64,000 bases of DNA from Candidatus Bandiella woodruffii (GCF_034359465.1 NZ_CP110820.1:496001-560000), one strand, 5' to 3'. Numbered from the stretch's first letter, positions 20,279 to 30,485 are shown. Notes: generated from the sequence alone by a model not told the origin. Numbers and translations: made by a program.

Positions 20279-20537
20279 ATATTTGATAGTCGTTATATAT
20301 GCGCTATGATCAATCATAACTCCCTTAGGATTGCCAGTTGTACCTGATGTGTATATAACATATGCTAAATTCGCCCTTAATCCAATGTTTCTAGGATTTG
20401 CATGAGGTTGTTCTCTCAATTTTTCTAACGTTTCGTTGTGGTCGATCGCCAATATACTAACCATTTTGTTAGCAAACGTTGTATCAATGATGCTTTGTAT
20501 ATCTTGCTTATATATTTTATTGGTTAATACTACGTTA
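20279..20537 (-). pseudogene. NRPS adenylation-domain fragment
   Basis: A piece of about 85 codons of an amino-acid adenylation domain of a nonribosomal peptide synthetase. The diagnostic core motif A3 is intact: YVIYTSGTTGNPKGVMIDH. The stretch before it (SNVVLTNKIYKQDIQSI) fits the usual upstream region. It is cut at both ends: the 5' side by the IS-B copy at 20538 and the 3' side by the end of IS-C copy C1. It is the only remnant of the synthetase in this window and sits among other NRPS-associated genes (26476-33655). Confidence 0.85.
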
Positions 20538-21371
20538 GATAATGTCGTCATGAGATTTTAAGCCAAAGAGATAAGCATCTAATCTGAATTGCGGCAAGAA
20601 AAGAAGCTGAATTTTTAGCATATCTGGTTGCAATTCCCCTCCATCTTTTAAGATGAAGAAAGGTGTTTTCTACAATATGCCTTATTTTGTATAAATCTTT
20701 ATCGTATTTTCTCTGGGTGATTCTGTTCTTTTTAGGAGGAATAACAACTCTCATGCCCAATTCTTGGGCATGGTCAATTATGTAATTAACATCGTACCCT
20801 CTGTCGGCTAGTAAGTACTCAGCTTTCATCTCTTCAATAAGATTAACAGCCTGCTTGCAATCAGCTTCTGAGCCTTTTGTGATAATAACTTTGAGTGGCA
20901 TACCATGTGAATCCAAGGCAAGGTGAATCTTTGTATTGAGCCCCCTTTTGTACGACTCATATCTTGATTGCCGCCTTTTGCACCTGAAGCATGTGGATGC
21001 ACTTTACTATGACTTGCGTCTATCATTAACCATTCCATATCAGGTTCTTTCACAAATATCTCCAATAAAGCCTCCCATATCCTTTTGTCTCTCCATCTGC
21101 AAAATCTTTTATGTGTATTTTTCCATCCTCCATATTCTGAAGGCAAATCTCTCCAGGGAGAACCTGTTCTTAATATCCAAAATACTGCGTTAATGAATCT
21201 TCTGTTATTATGTGCCAAACCTCCCCACGTACCTTCCCTTCCTGGTAAATGATCCTTTATCAAATCCCACATATTATCTGTTATATCATGCCTATGTAGC
21301 CCTAAATCCATTTTTACTCCTGATTTATCTTTTCTTTCATATTATATCACAAATCTCATGACGACACTATC
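20538..21371 (-). mobile_element. IS-B copy B1 (IS5 family, IS427-like)
   Basis: 834-bp element with inverted ends GATAATGTCGTCATGAGA / GATAGTGTCGTCATGAGA, flanked by TA on both sides. The left neighbour is the NRPS fragment. The right neighbour is the interior of IS-C copy C2, which lacks its first 45 bp at exactly this point. The missing 45 bp are not on the left, so B1 sits on a recombination junction. Confidence 0.9.
20548..21311 (-). CDS. IS-B transposase (IS5 family) in two overlapping frames
   Basis: The first frame starts MDLGLHRHDITDNMWDLIKD at 21311. It carries the N-terminal DUF4096-type domain and the first catalytic aspartate in MIDASHSKVHPHA. The second frame gives LNTKIHLALDSHGMPLK, LADRGYD (second Asp) and the VENTFLHLKRWRGIATRY end with Glu. 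The switch is at CAAAAGGGGGC; a -1 slip restores one protein. Identical in B1-B3. Confidence 0.87.
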
Positions 21372-22063
21372 TAAGGAAGTTTGGACCATGGTCTAAAAAA
21401 ATTAACAAAAAACTGGTTTCCCCAAGAATTCAAAAGATTTCTTTGAGGTGGGATATGGTAATTTTTAGCTTTTTATTGATTCTGCGAAGCGTGATTTTAT
21501 GAGCTTAGGCAGTAAGAACCGTTAAACGTTTTAAATTAAAGCAGATAGCATTCATAAATTCAGCAAACTGATTTTTGGCAATTCCTATGTATCGCAATCG
21601 TTTATTATCTTGAGAAAACACCCTCTCAAACGGAGCCCTTATGGAAGTATAGTATCGATCAAGGTCAAAATTCTTTTGCTTCATATTGTTTTTCTTGATG
21701 GCGCAAAAATGAATACCTCTGCTTTTAGCTGCATTCTTTGCTGGTGCAACACAATACCCTTTGTCAGCATAAACTGCTCCACTATTTGGTAAAACATGCG
21801 CAACTCCCTTTGCATCGGTAACATTAGCAGGCGTTATAGCAACCTTGTTGATCATTCCGGATTGAATATCTACGCTTACATGTTTTTCTTATAGCCATAC
21901 CAAAATTTACTACCACCCTTGCACCCTATTTTGGCTTGTTTATCATGTGCGACTTTAGGCAAGACTTCGTTGTTAAGTTTTTCATATTTTTGTTTTCTGG
22001 CTTCATCCCGCTCTTCCCATAAATTAGCTTTGGAGATCAAGTGACTTGCATCAACAAAAGTAG
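21372..22063 (-). mobile_element. IS-C copy C2, truncated at both ends
   Basis: Internal 692 bp of IS-C in minus orientation. It starts 45 bp inside the element (junction with B1) and ends where IS-A copy A2 begins. It contains all of the second transposase frame (21505-21879 region) and the end of the first. The rest of the first frame is missing on the far side of A2. Confidence 0.88.
21505..22063 (-). pseudogene. IS-C transposase fragment
   Basis: Carries the C-terminal half of the IS-C transposase: VDASHLISKANLWEER through the frame break, then MINKVAITPANVTDAKG to the end. The N-terminal 130 or so residues are lost, so it cannot be active. Confidence 0.85.
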
Positions 22064-22849
22064 GGAGTGTTGCCATAAGATAGATAAGATGCTAAAATGA
22101 ATATAGCGAGCAACAAAGAAAATAGAGATATGAATACAGAGTGTAAAAAATGCAGTAGCAGTAAATACGTTAAGAATGGTAATATTAGGGGTATGCAAAG
22201 GTATAAATGCAAAGAGTGTGGATGTAATTTTACAAGCACTAAATTAAGAGGCTGTTCGCCAGAGATGAAGGCTCTGGCAGTGTTATTGTACAGCATGGGG
22301 AAAAGTAGCTTTAGATGGCTAGGGAAATTATTTAAAGTAGCTCATACTAGCGTATATAAGTGGATAATACTGTATGCTAAAAAGATACCAAGACCAACAG
22401 TGCCGGAAGAATTGAGAGAAGTTGAAATAGATGAGATGTGGCATTTTGTAGATTCAAAAAAAACAAATTATGGATATGGAAAGCCTATAGTAGGGAGCTC
22501 AAGAGAGTTGTTGCCTGGGTGGTTGGTAAGCGTAACGTTACAACCTTTAGAAAATTGTGGAAAATCATAAGTAGAGATAATTGCAGTTATTACACAGACG
22601 ATTGGTCTGTTTATTCAGAGGTTATACCTCGCCATCAACATGTTGTTGGCAAACAACATACACTCTCAATTGAGTCCAATAACTCAAACACAAGGCACAG
22701 AATTGCAAGAATGACCAGAAAAACAAAGGTAGTTTCAAAATCTGAAGAAGTTGTCGATCTTACGATTAAGCTCTGGGTACATTTTGAGGATAACAATAAT
22801 TTCCTAAGTGAGCAGGGCAATTTTATATCTATCTTTGGCTAACACTCTG
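22064..22849 (+). mobile_element. IS-A copy A2 (IS1 family)
   Basis: Full-length IS-A with ends GGGAGTGTTGCC and GGCTAACACTCTG. Its left flank is IS-C DNA ending CAAAAGTA; its right flank begins AAAAAGTA and is not IS-C. Seven of eight flank bases agree, but the two sides belong to different sequences, so the history includes a deletion or a second event. Confidence 0.88.
22097..22842 (+). CDS. IS1-family transposase of A2
   Basis: Two frames joined by a -1 slip at eight A (about 22457-22465). The zinc ribbon and HTH lie in the first frame. The catalytic DEMW spans the join, with TDDW and SIESNN in the second. No premature stop, so it is potentially active. Confidence 0.85.
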
Positions 22850-22929
22850 AAAAAGTAAATGGAAAATTTACTGAGGCGCAACCTGAGTTGGTAAAAGGAC
22901 TAGTTAGATCAATATCTGGATTACTCTAA
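22850..22929 (+). pseudogene. 3' fragment of an unknown gene
   Basis: After copy A2 an open frame reads EKVNGKFTEAQPELVKGLV and stops at TAA 22927-22929. It looks like the last 25 or so residues of a real protein whose body was lost when A2 arrived. The family is not recognisable. Confidence 0.35.
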
Positions 22930-22998
22930 TAGTTGGTTAATTTGTGTAGCAAAAAAAGGAAGAATCTAGTAATATTGTGATGATATAAGTAGGCTCTT

Positions 22999-23925
22999 AT
23001 GACGATAGTAAAATACTTAAACCCAAGAAATGACATAGCATTTAAGAAGATCTTTGGAACTGAAAAGAACAAGGATATTTTGATGCATTTCTTAAACGAT
23101 GTAATAGAAAGAGAAGGGAAGAAAGAAATTACAAAAGTAAGACTACTCAATCCAATGCAACATCCTGAACTTATAGGAAAGAAACAGAGTGTAGTTGATG
23201 TTTTATGCGAAGAAGAGGATGGAACACAGTACATAGTAGAGATGCAGGTAGCAAAAGTTGGTGGATTTGAGAAAAGAGCTCAATACTACGCAGCAAAAGC
23301 ATATTCATCTCAAGCTGAAGAGGGGTATAATTATGATCATCTTAAGGAAGTAATATTCTTAGCGATAACAGAATATGAAATGTTTCCAAAGAAGAAGGGG
23401 TATAAATCAGTCCATTACACATTGGATAAAAAGACATATGAAAGAGATCTAAAAGACTTCTCATTTACATTCATAGAGCTCAAAAAGTTTAATAAAAGGA
23501 TAGAGGAATTAAAGAGCTTTGAAGATAAATGGTGTTACTTTTTCAAGTATGCAAATGATCCTGATGATATGGGTGAATTAATCAAAAACAGTGACGAGGT
23601 AATTACAAAAGCATACCATGAGCTAGAAGCACATCACTGGACAAAAGATGAGCTACGTGCCTATGAAGCTTCAGAGAAGATTGCTAGAGATAATAAAGCT
23701 AGAGAAGCTTATCTTGAGGGCCTTGCAGAACAAGCTGAGCTTAGGGGTATCGAAAAGGGTATCGAAAAAGGTAGAGAGGAAGGTAGAGAGGAAGGTATTA
23801 AAAAGGGTAAAATAGAAAGAAATTATGAGATAGCAAAAAACATGTTATCTCATAATATTTCTGCTGAGATCATATCTCAGTCTACAGGACTTAGTATTGA
23901 CGAGATCAACAACCTGAAGAATTAG
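22999..23925 (+). CDS. Rpn-family PD-(D/E)XK nuclease (recombination-promoting nuclease)
   Basis: 308-residue Rpn/YhgA-like protein, often annotated as a PD-(D/E)XK nuclease family transposase. It opens with the family signature YLNPRNDIAFKKIFG. The nuclease core follows with VDVLCEEEDGTQYIVEMQV (Asp then ExQ). The C-terminal part has a charged low-complexity run of EKG/REEG repeats, then a short helical tail ISAEIISQSTGLSIDEI. Such genes are multicopy in Orientia-like and Jidaibacter-like Rickettsiales. The frame is intact. The surrounding DNA is recombined mobile sequence. Confidence 0.9.
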   Translation: MTIVKYLNPRNDIAFKKIFGTEKNKDILMHFLNDVIEREGKKEITKVRLLNPMQHPELIGKKQSVVDVLCEEEDGTQYIVEMQVAKVGGFEKRAQYYAAKAYSSQAEEGYNYDHLKEVIFLAITEYEMFPKKKGYKSVHYTLDKKTYERDLKDFSFTFIELKKFNKRIEELKSFEDKWCYFFKYANDPDDMGELIKNSDEVITKAYHELEAHHWTKDELRAYEASEKIARDNKAREAYLEGLAEQAELRGIEKGIEKGREEGREEGIKKGKIERNYEIAKNMLSHNISAEIISQSTGLSIDEINNLKN

Positions 23926-23963
23926 CTAAGCATTAGTAAAGGTCTGGGTGGGGCGGCTCTGGG

Positions 23964-24068
23964 CACCGTCAAGTTTTGAATTATTAAAAGCCCAGAAGCA
24001 GATAGGTTGAATGATATATAAAGCTGTTCTGGCAACTATAACTAGAAAGATAAATTAACTTGACGGTG
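23964..24068. repeat. 105-bp segment bounded by 12-bp inverted repeats
   Basis: CACCGTCAAGTT (23964-23975) is repeated inverted as AACTTGACGGTG (24057-24068). No gene lies between. It sits between the Rpn gene and a recombinase remnant, so it may be a small nonautonomous element or the leftover ends of a deleted insertion sequence. Confidence 0.55.
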
Positions 24069-24075
24069 TCGTCAA

Positions 24076-24249
24076 TTAACTTTTAGATGACTTATTTTCT
24101 AGGCCAATAGGAACGTTTCTAAACTTTAAATAAGAATAAAGAGTAGCTCTTGATATTCCTAAATGAGCTGCGAGCTTTCTAGTGGAAAACTTCTTTTCTT
24201 TATACAAAGTTTCTGCAGCACACGCTTTTTCTTGGGCTTTTTTTGTAAA
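24076..24249 (-). pseudogene. C-terminal fragment of a serine recombinase (Hin/resolvase type)
   Basis: About 57 codons reading AAETLYKEKKFSTRKLAAHL, then GISRATLYSYLK, the helix-turn-helix that ends Hin-like invertases and resolvases. The catalytic N-terminal domain is absent: the frame is cut by the IS-E end at 24250. Seen: HTH and natural stop at 24076. The recombinase class is inferred from the HTH alone. Confidence 0.65.
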
Positions 24250-24863
24250 GGGAGTGTTGAAATCTAAGAGAGCATTTGGTAAGAAGGAGGAGAAAGAAAA
24301 AGCATAGTAAAGGGATGTCAAAGCAACTAAATATGGTGAGCTTAGAGCAATTGGTGAATGAGAATCATCAGTATAGAAAATACAAAGAGCTATTTGATTT
24401 TGAAGCGGTGGAAATGGAGTTGGTGGCAGTGGAAAAAGAGAATAATTACAAAGGATATGGAATTCTTCGTCTGTTTAAATGTCTACTTTTGCAGTTTATG
24501 GAGGATATGTCTGACCGTGAGCTTGAAAGATATTTGGGAGATAGCAATGCCGCTGAGTGGTTTTGTGATTTTGATTTGACAGAGCGCACACCTGACTAAG
24601 CGTTTTTAGTAAGATACGCAAGAAATTAGGGACCAATTTATTATCAAGAATATTTGCGGCATTTAGAGATCAGTTGCGCTCCAAAGGGTATATGGGCGAG
24701 GTATTCACATTTGTTGATGCCACTCATTTGATCTCAAAAGCGAGCCTTTGGGAGGAGCGTGATGCCGCTAGAAAAAAGAAGTATGAAAAGCTTAACAATG
24801 AAACTTGCCCAAGGTTGCGAGGGATAAACAGGCTAAGATAGGCTGCAAAGGTGGTAGTAAATT
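24250..24863 (+). mobile_element. IS-E, decayed relative of IS-C, truncated
   Basis: Begins GGGAGTGTTGAAATC. It encodes a diverged version of the IS-C transposase (MVSLEQLVNENHQYRKYKEL compared with MVCLDQLVGSEHQYRKFKEL). It is interrupted at AGTAAATT by IS-D copy D1; the remainder is missing. Confidence 0.8.
24276..24863 (+). pseudogene. IS-E transposase, frameshifted and truncated
   Basis: The first 94 or so codons are open, through DFDLTERTPD. Then CCTGACTAAGCG has lost a base relative to IS-C (CCTGATTATAGCG) and stops. The downstream frame continues VFSKIRKKLGTNLLSRIFAA, and another indel precedes the cut by D1. Not functional. Confidence 0.82.
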
Positions 24864-25603
24864 GGGAGTGTTTTAAAAAGGATAGGAAAGAAGAAAAGAA
24901 TGTGATATAAGGAGAGGGAAGGAAAAAAAAGAAAGGGAAAAATGGAGAAAATAGAATGTAAATATTGCAAAGGGAAAGGGGTATCAAAAAATGGATATGC
25001 AAGGAAAAAGCAGAGATACAAATGTAAGAGTTGTAATAAAAACTTTACAGAAGGAGATGGTAGGAAGAATTGGAAATATGGTAATAAAGAGAGGAGCATG
25101 GTGATAAAGATGTATCTAAATAACTGCGGAATTAGGAGGATAGCTCACATATTAAATATCCCGTTAAGTACAGTATTTTATTGGATCAAACAAGCAGGGA
25201 AAGTAGTAGATGAGATGGTGACGAATCAAAAGATAGAGGGAGATAAGAGGCGTATAGAGATATTAGAGATGGATGAGCTATATACATACGTCAAAAAAAA
25301 GAGAATAAAACAAGAATATGGACTGCTGTCGATAGGGACAGATTCAAAACTGTTGCGTTTAAAGTAGGTTCAGGTGATAAAGAAAATTACGTAGATTTAG
25401 CTCGTGAGCTAGGAGAAAAATACCAAATTCGTTATATGTGTACAGATGGGTATGAGGTCTATTGTCATTATAAAATTGCTCAAATACATCTGCAGACAAA
25501 GTCTGAAACTTGTTTGGTTGAGAGCTTCAATTCCTCCTTAAGGGATATGCTTGCTAGATTAAATCGCAAGACTAAACGCTTTAGCAAGTGTTCTGAAATG
25601 CTA
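24864..25603 (+). mobile_element. IS-D copy D1 (IS1-like), 3'-truncated
   Basis: Starts GGGAGTGTTTTAAAAAGG inside IS-E and runs to 25603, where IS-B copy B2 begins at CTA. The last 65 or so bp of IS-D are not found after B2, so this is another recombined junction. Confidence 0.88.
24942..25603 (+). pseudogene. IS-D transposase, 3'-truncated
   Basis: The first frame MEKIECKYCKGKGVSKNGYA has the zinc ribbon and HTH. The second frame carries MCTDGYEVYCHY and CLVESFNSSL. The last residues are replaced by IS-B sequence. Confidence 0.8.
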
Positions 25604-26437
25604 GATAATGTCGTCATGAGATTTTAAGCCAAAGAGATAAACATCTAATCTGAATTGCGGCAAGGAAAGAAGCTGAATTTTTAGCATATCTGGTTGCAAT
25701 TCCCCTCCATCTTTTAAGATGAAGAAAGGTGTTTTCTACAATATGCCTTATTTTGTATAAATCTTTATCGTATTTTCTCTGGGTGATTCTGTTCTTTTTA
25801 GGAGGAATAACAACTCTCATGCCCAATTCTTGGGCATGGTCAATTATGTAATTAGCATCGTACCCTCTGTCGGCTAGTAAGTACTCAGCTTTCATCTCTT
25901 CAATAAGATTAACAGCCTGCTTGCAATCAGCTTCTGAGCCTTTTGTGATAATAACTTTGAGTGGCATACCATGTGAATCCACGGCAAGGTGAATCTTTGT
26001 ATTGAGCCCCCTTTTGTACGACTCATATCTTGATTGCCGCCTTTTGCACCTGAAGCATGTGGATGCACTTTACTATGACTTGCGTCTATCATTAACCATT
26101 CCATATCAGGTTCTTTCACAAATATCTCCAATAAAGCCTCCCATATCCTTTTGTCTCTCCATCTGCAAAATCTTTTATGTGTATTTTTCCATCCTCCATA
26201 TTCTGAAGGCAAATCTCTCCAGGGAGAACCTGTTCTTAATATCCAAAATACTGCGTTAATGAATCTTCTGTTATTATGTGCCAAACCTCCCCACGTACCC
26301 TCCCTTCCTGGCAAATGATCCTTTATCAAATCCCACATATTATCTGTTATATCATGCCTATGTAGCCCTAAATCCATTTTTACTCCTGATTTATCTTTTC
26401 TTTCATATTATACCACAAATCTCATGACGACACTATC
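25604..26437 (-). mobile_element. IS-B copy B2
   Basis: 834-bp copy, TA on both sides. The left side is IS-D DNA and the right side is the leader of the phosphopantetheinyl transferase gene. The interrupted IS-D does not resume on the right, so sequence has been lost here. Confidence 0.9.
25614..26377 (-). CDS. IS-B transposase of B2
   Basis: Two frames as in B1 (26377-25892 and 25982-25614) with the same CAAAAGGGGGC switch. One difference from B1 is DRGYDANYI in place of DRGYDVNYI. No premature stop. Confidence 0.85.
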
Positions 26438-26475
26438 TACTGGAGGCAAAAAAATATATATGGATACTTTCTGAT

Positions 26476-27045
26476 TTGGAGCTTAAGCAATTGAATGAGT
26501 TTAAGTTCGTTCACGATTATACCACTTATGTAATATCTCATGTGGCAATGCGGCTATTGATATCTGAGTATACTGGTCTATATCCAAAGGAAATATGCTA
26601 TGAATACGGAAGTAATGGCAAGCCTAGTATTTCTTATCAATCTATGAAATTTAGTTTATCACATACGTTTCAAAAAGCATTAATAGGCTTTTATAATCAA
26701 GATATTGGGGGGGACATAGAGTATAAAAAGGAATTGCCTGACTATCAGGAGATGGCAAAATTGATCTTCACTGAAGAGGAAAGACTTTATATCCATAAAA
26801 GTGATTCAATAGATAGGTTTTACGAGTTGTGGACGAAAAAAGAAGCCATCATTAAGGGTATAGGGACTGGGCTTAATATAGAAGTAAATCGTTTATTGAT
26901 TGGCGCAAAAAATCAATTTATCGATGGCAACGGACAAGTATGGCAAATACGTTTGGTTAAATCAGACGAAAATTATATAGGGCATATAGCTTACAAGAGC
27001 TATTTCACCACTAACAAGCTGAACTATACGATATGGAACTTTTAG
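26476..27045 (+). CDS. Sfp-type 4'-phosphopantetheinyl transferase
   Basis: Transfers the phosphopantetheine arm of CoA to carrier domains; Sfp-type enzymes serve NRPS and PKS systems. Seen: NGKPSISYQSMKFSLSH, the signature DIGGDIEYKKE, and WTKKEAIIKGIGTGL with the catalytic Glu and Lys. The 5' end is unclear. TTG 26476 is the first usual codon, but the frame is open upstream (YIWILSDLE) with GGAGG at 26442-26446 and an ATA at 26458. An ATG at 26460 is out of frame. The N-terminal linker looks shorter than usual. B2 ends 38 bp upstream. It converges on the amidotransferase gene. Confidence 0.85.
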   Translation: MELKQLNEFKFVHDYTTYVISHVAMRLLISEYTGLYPKEICYEYGSNGKPSISYQSMKFSLSHTFQKALIGFYNQDIGGDIEYKKELPDYQEMAKLIFTEEERLYIHKSDSIDRFYELWTKKEAIIKGIGTGLNIEVNRLLIGAKNQFIDGNGQVWQIRLVKSDENYIGHIAYKSYFTTNKLNYTIWNF

Positions 27046-27127
27046 AAGTATACTGCGAGTATTAGTTCACTAAGAACTCTTCACGTAACTTTGTGTTCAA
27101 TTGCAGTCTCTCAGTACTATTTTTAAT

Positions 27128-27930
27128 TTTTATAAGGGAGTGTTGCCATAAGATAGATAAGATGCTAAAATGAATATAGCGAGCAACAAAGAAAATAGAG
27201 ATATGAATACAGAGTGTAAAAAATGCAGTAGCAGTAAATACGTTAAGAATGGTAATATTAGGGGTATGCAAAGGTATAAATGCAAAGAGTGTGGATGTAA
27301 TTTTACAAGCACTAAATTAAGAGGCTGTTCGCCAGAGATGAAGGCTCTGGCAGTGTTATTGTACAGCATGGGGAAAAGTAGCTTTAGATGGCTAGGGAAA
27401 TTATTTAAAGTAGCTCATACTAGCGTATATAAGTGGATAATACTGTATGCTAAAAAGATACCAAGACCAACAGTGCCGGAAGAATTGAGAGAAGTTGAAA
27501 CAGATGAGATGTGGCATTTTGTAGATTCAAAAAAAACAAATTATGGATATGGAAAGCCTATAGTAGGGAGCTCAAGAGAGTTGTTGCCTGGGTGGTTGGT
27601 AAGCGTAACGTTACAACCTTTAGAAAATTGTGGAAAATCATAAGTAGAGATAATTGCAGTTATTACACAGACGATTGGTCTGTTTATTCAGAGGTTATAC
27701 CTCGCCATCAACATGTTGTTGGCAAACAACATACACTCTCAATTGAGTCCAATAACTCAAACACAAGGCACAGAATTGCAAGAATGACCAGAAAAACAAA
27801 GGTAGTTTCAAAATCTGAAGAAGTTGTCGATCTTACGATTAAGCTCTGGGTACATTTTGAGGATAACAATAATTTCCTAAGTGAGCAGGGCAATTTTATA
27901 TCTATCTTTGGCTAACACTCTGTTTTATAA
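27128..27930 (+). mobile_element. IS-A copy A3 with perfect target duplication
   Basis: Element 27136-27922 (787 bp), flanked by TTTTATAA at 27128-27135 and 27923-27930. It interrupts the last 20 or so codons of the amidotransferase gene; removing the element and one duplication restores an open frame to the native stop. Confidence 0.95.
27170..27915 (+). CDS. IS1-family transposase of A3
   Basis: Same two-frame plan as A2, with an eight-A slip site. It carries one substitution at the first catalytic region (EVETDEMW instead of EVEIDEMW); the acidic residues are kept. No premature stop. Confidence 0.85.
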
Positions 27931-29683
27931 AACCAAGTTTTATAAATTGTGCAAGATTATATATCTCTTCTATTGATGACCAATCTACAGAGACGTGCGA
28001 AGCCTTCTTTTGGCACAAAGCCATGTCTTCATCATAAGCACGTGGATTTTGTTCATAGTAGTCTTTGACCGCATTATGGTAGATAGATTCTTTGGATGAG
28101 TTTATCCCAAAACCAGCTCCTTCATTCATCCCAGACTTTCTTCTGCTAGTAATGCTTTCAGGCAATTCGTCTTGAAATAATTCTCTGAGAATTGCTTTGT
28201 TAATATCTCCATTAATTCGTGCTTTAGGTGGCAATGACAAACAGAAAGACACTAGGTTTTTATCCATATATGGAACTCTGGCTTCTAATGTTGTATACAT
28301 AGAGGCTCTGTCTGCCATATGAAGATATGTTTTGTGAATGATTGATAAAGAATGCCATATTATCTTATCTTGATCAGATACATCTACTTCCCTGACGAAA
28401 TCATATCCTCCAAATAATTCGTCTGCTCCTTCTCCACAAAGGCAATATTTGAATCCGTCTTCAACAATTTTGCGGCATACGAAGTTGTAACTAACGGCAT
28501 TGCGTACCAAAACGGGTTCAAATGATTCCGTCATATACACCCCTTTTTGTAAATAAAAGTCCTGCATTTCCTTAATAGGAGGTGATACAATAATGTGCTC
28601 TATTTTAAGTCTATCGCATAGGATTTGAGCTGCTTGCAAATCAGACGAAGGTGTGTTATGCGCTGCCAGAGTATATGCCACTACTCTTGGATGTATTTTA
28701 CTTGCCAAATATGTAATGATAGAGCTGTCAATCCCCCCACTAAGTAAACAAGCAACACTTGAAGCTTCTTCTGGTATTCTTTTTTTTACTGCTTGCGTCA
28801 AATAATCACTTAATTCTGGGATATAAGCAGATGTAGGCAAGTCAGATGACTGACCTTGGCAAAAGTGGGGGGGAGTGAAATATCTTGTAGTTATACCATT
28901 TATCCAAATAGTTCCAGGCTCTAGCTCATGAATCTCTAAGTGCTCGTCTTGTATACTAGTTAAAGACTTAGCTTCAGAAGAAAATATCCAACTATCTTTG
29001 TATTTTGCATAGTACAACGGCTTCACACCCATTGGATCTCTAACCATTATCAACGCTTTTTTTTCATCGTCATAAATAGCAATCGCATATTTTCCGTCAA
29101 GGTATTGTACGAAATTTTCTCCCCATTCTGAGTATGACCGTAACACAACCTCGCTATCACATAAAGACAAAAATGGGCCAGACTTGGTTAATTCTTGCCT
29201 CAATTCTGCATGGTTATAAATTTCCCCATTAAAGACACTACATATTTTTTGATCTTGGGATTGCTTTGGTTGTTTGCCAGTTGGCTCACCCACAATTGCT
29301 AAACGATGAGCTCCTACTGCAACCCCAGATAAAACCAATGTTTCGTCACGGTATTTGACTTCCCCCCTATGAGATATTGGTTCGAGCAACTTTTTGAGAA
29401 AAGTTGCATTTGCATCTTGTCCTACAATACCAGATATTCCACACATAGTTAGTTACCTCTAAATTTATTACATTGCATGCTTTAGTTTTTCTTGTTCTAA
29501 TTTGCCCGCCAAACGTACTGCTGATTGCGCTATTATAGTATTTGGGTCAATTAAGCTCACATCCGTCATATCGATATACGGCAACGCTAAGGGTAGCTCA
29601 GTACACCCTAATATGACATTATTACACCCACTGTCAATTAAATAATGAACTGCTTCTTTAATAATCAAAATTGGATTAGGTAA

Positions 29684-30485
29684 GCTTTTATCAGAGTGTT
29701 AGCCAAAGATAGATATAAAATTGCCCTGCTCACTTAGGAAATTATTGTTATCCTCAAAATGTACCCAGAGCTTAATCGTAAGATCGACAACTTCTTCAGA
29801 TTTTGAAACTACCTTTGTTTTTCTGGTCATTCTTGCAATTCTGTGCCTTGTGTTTGAGTTATTGGACTCAATTGAGAGTGTATGTTGTTTGCCAACAACA
29901 TGTTGATGGCGAGGTATAACCTCTGAATAAACAGACCAATCGTCTGTGTAATAACTGCAATTATCTCTACTTATGATTTTCCACAATTTTCTAAAGGTTG
30001 TAACGTTACGCTTACCAACCACCCAGGCAACAACTCTCTTGAGCTCCCTACTATAGGCTTTCCATATCCATAATTTGTTTTTTTGAATCTACAAAATGCC
30101 ACATCTCATCTATTTCAACTTCTCTCAATTCTTCCGGCACTGTTGGTCTTGGTATCTTTTTAGCATACAGTATTATCCACTTATATACGCTAGTATGAGC
30201 TACTTTAAATAATTTCCCTAGTCATCTAAAGCTACTTTTCCCCATGCTGTACAATAACACTGCCAGAGCCTTCATCTCTGGCGAACAGCCTCTTAATTTA
30301 GTGCTTGTAAAATTACATCCACACTCTTTGCATTTATACCTTTGCATACCCCTAATATTACCATTCTTAACGTATTTACTGCTACTGCATTTTTTACACT
30401 CTGTATTCATATTTCTATTTTCTTTGTTGCTCGCTATATTCATTTTAGCATCTCATCTATCTTATGGCAACACTCCCGCTTTTAT
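29684..30485 (-). mobile_element. IS-A copy A4 with perfect target duplication
   Basis: Element 29692-30477, flanked by GCTTTTAT at 29684-29691 and 30478-30485. It interrupts the racemase gene. It is closely related to A1 through the shared TGA mutation. Confidence 0.95.
29699..30443 (-). pseudogene. IS1-family transposase of A4, inactivated
   Basis: Carries the premature TGA after MGKSSFR seen in A1. The slip run has only seven A, so the -1 slip would not restore the second frame. Doubly defective. Confidence 0.85.

Larger units (their letters stand above)
27062..29446 (-). pseudogene. asnB: Asparagine synthetase-like amidotransferase, 3' end interrupted by IS-A
   Basis: Class B asparagine synthetase homologue with an N-terminal Ntn glutaminase domain (MCGISGIVG with Cys2, FNGEIYNHAELR) and a C-terminal ATP-pyrophosphatase domain (PP-loop LLSGGIDSS, CGEGADELFGG). 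A good SD (AGAGG) precedes ATG 29446. The coding sequence reaches KLGFIK, then IS-A copy A3 intervenes. The native tail resumes at 27127 as NSTERLQLNTKLREEFLVN and stops at 27062-27064. The truncated product would end with a few IS-encoded residues, so activity may survive. Next to racemase and beta-hydroxylase genes on the same strand, it probably belonged to a peptide pathway rather than central metabolism. Confidence 0.85.
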
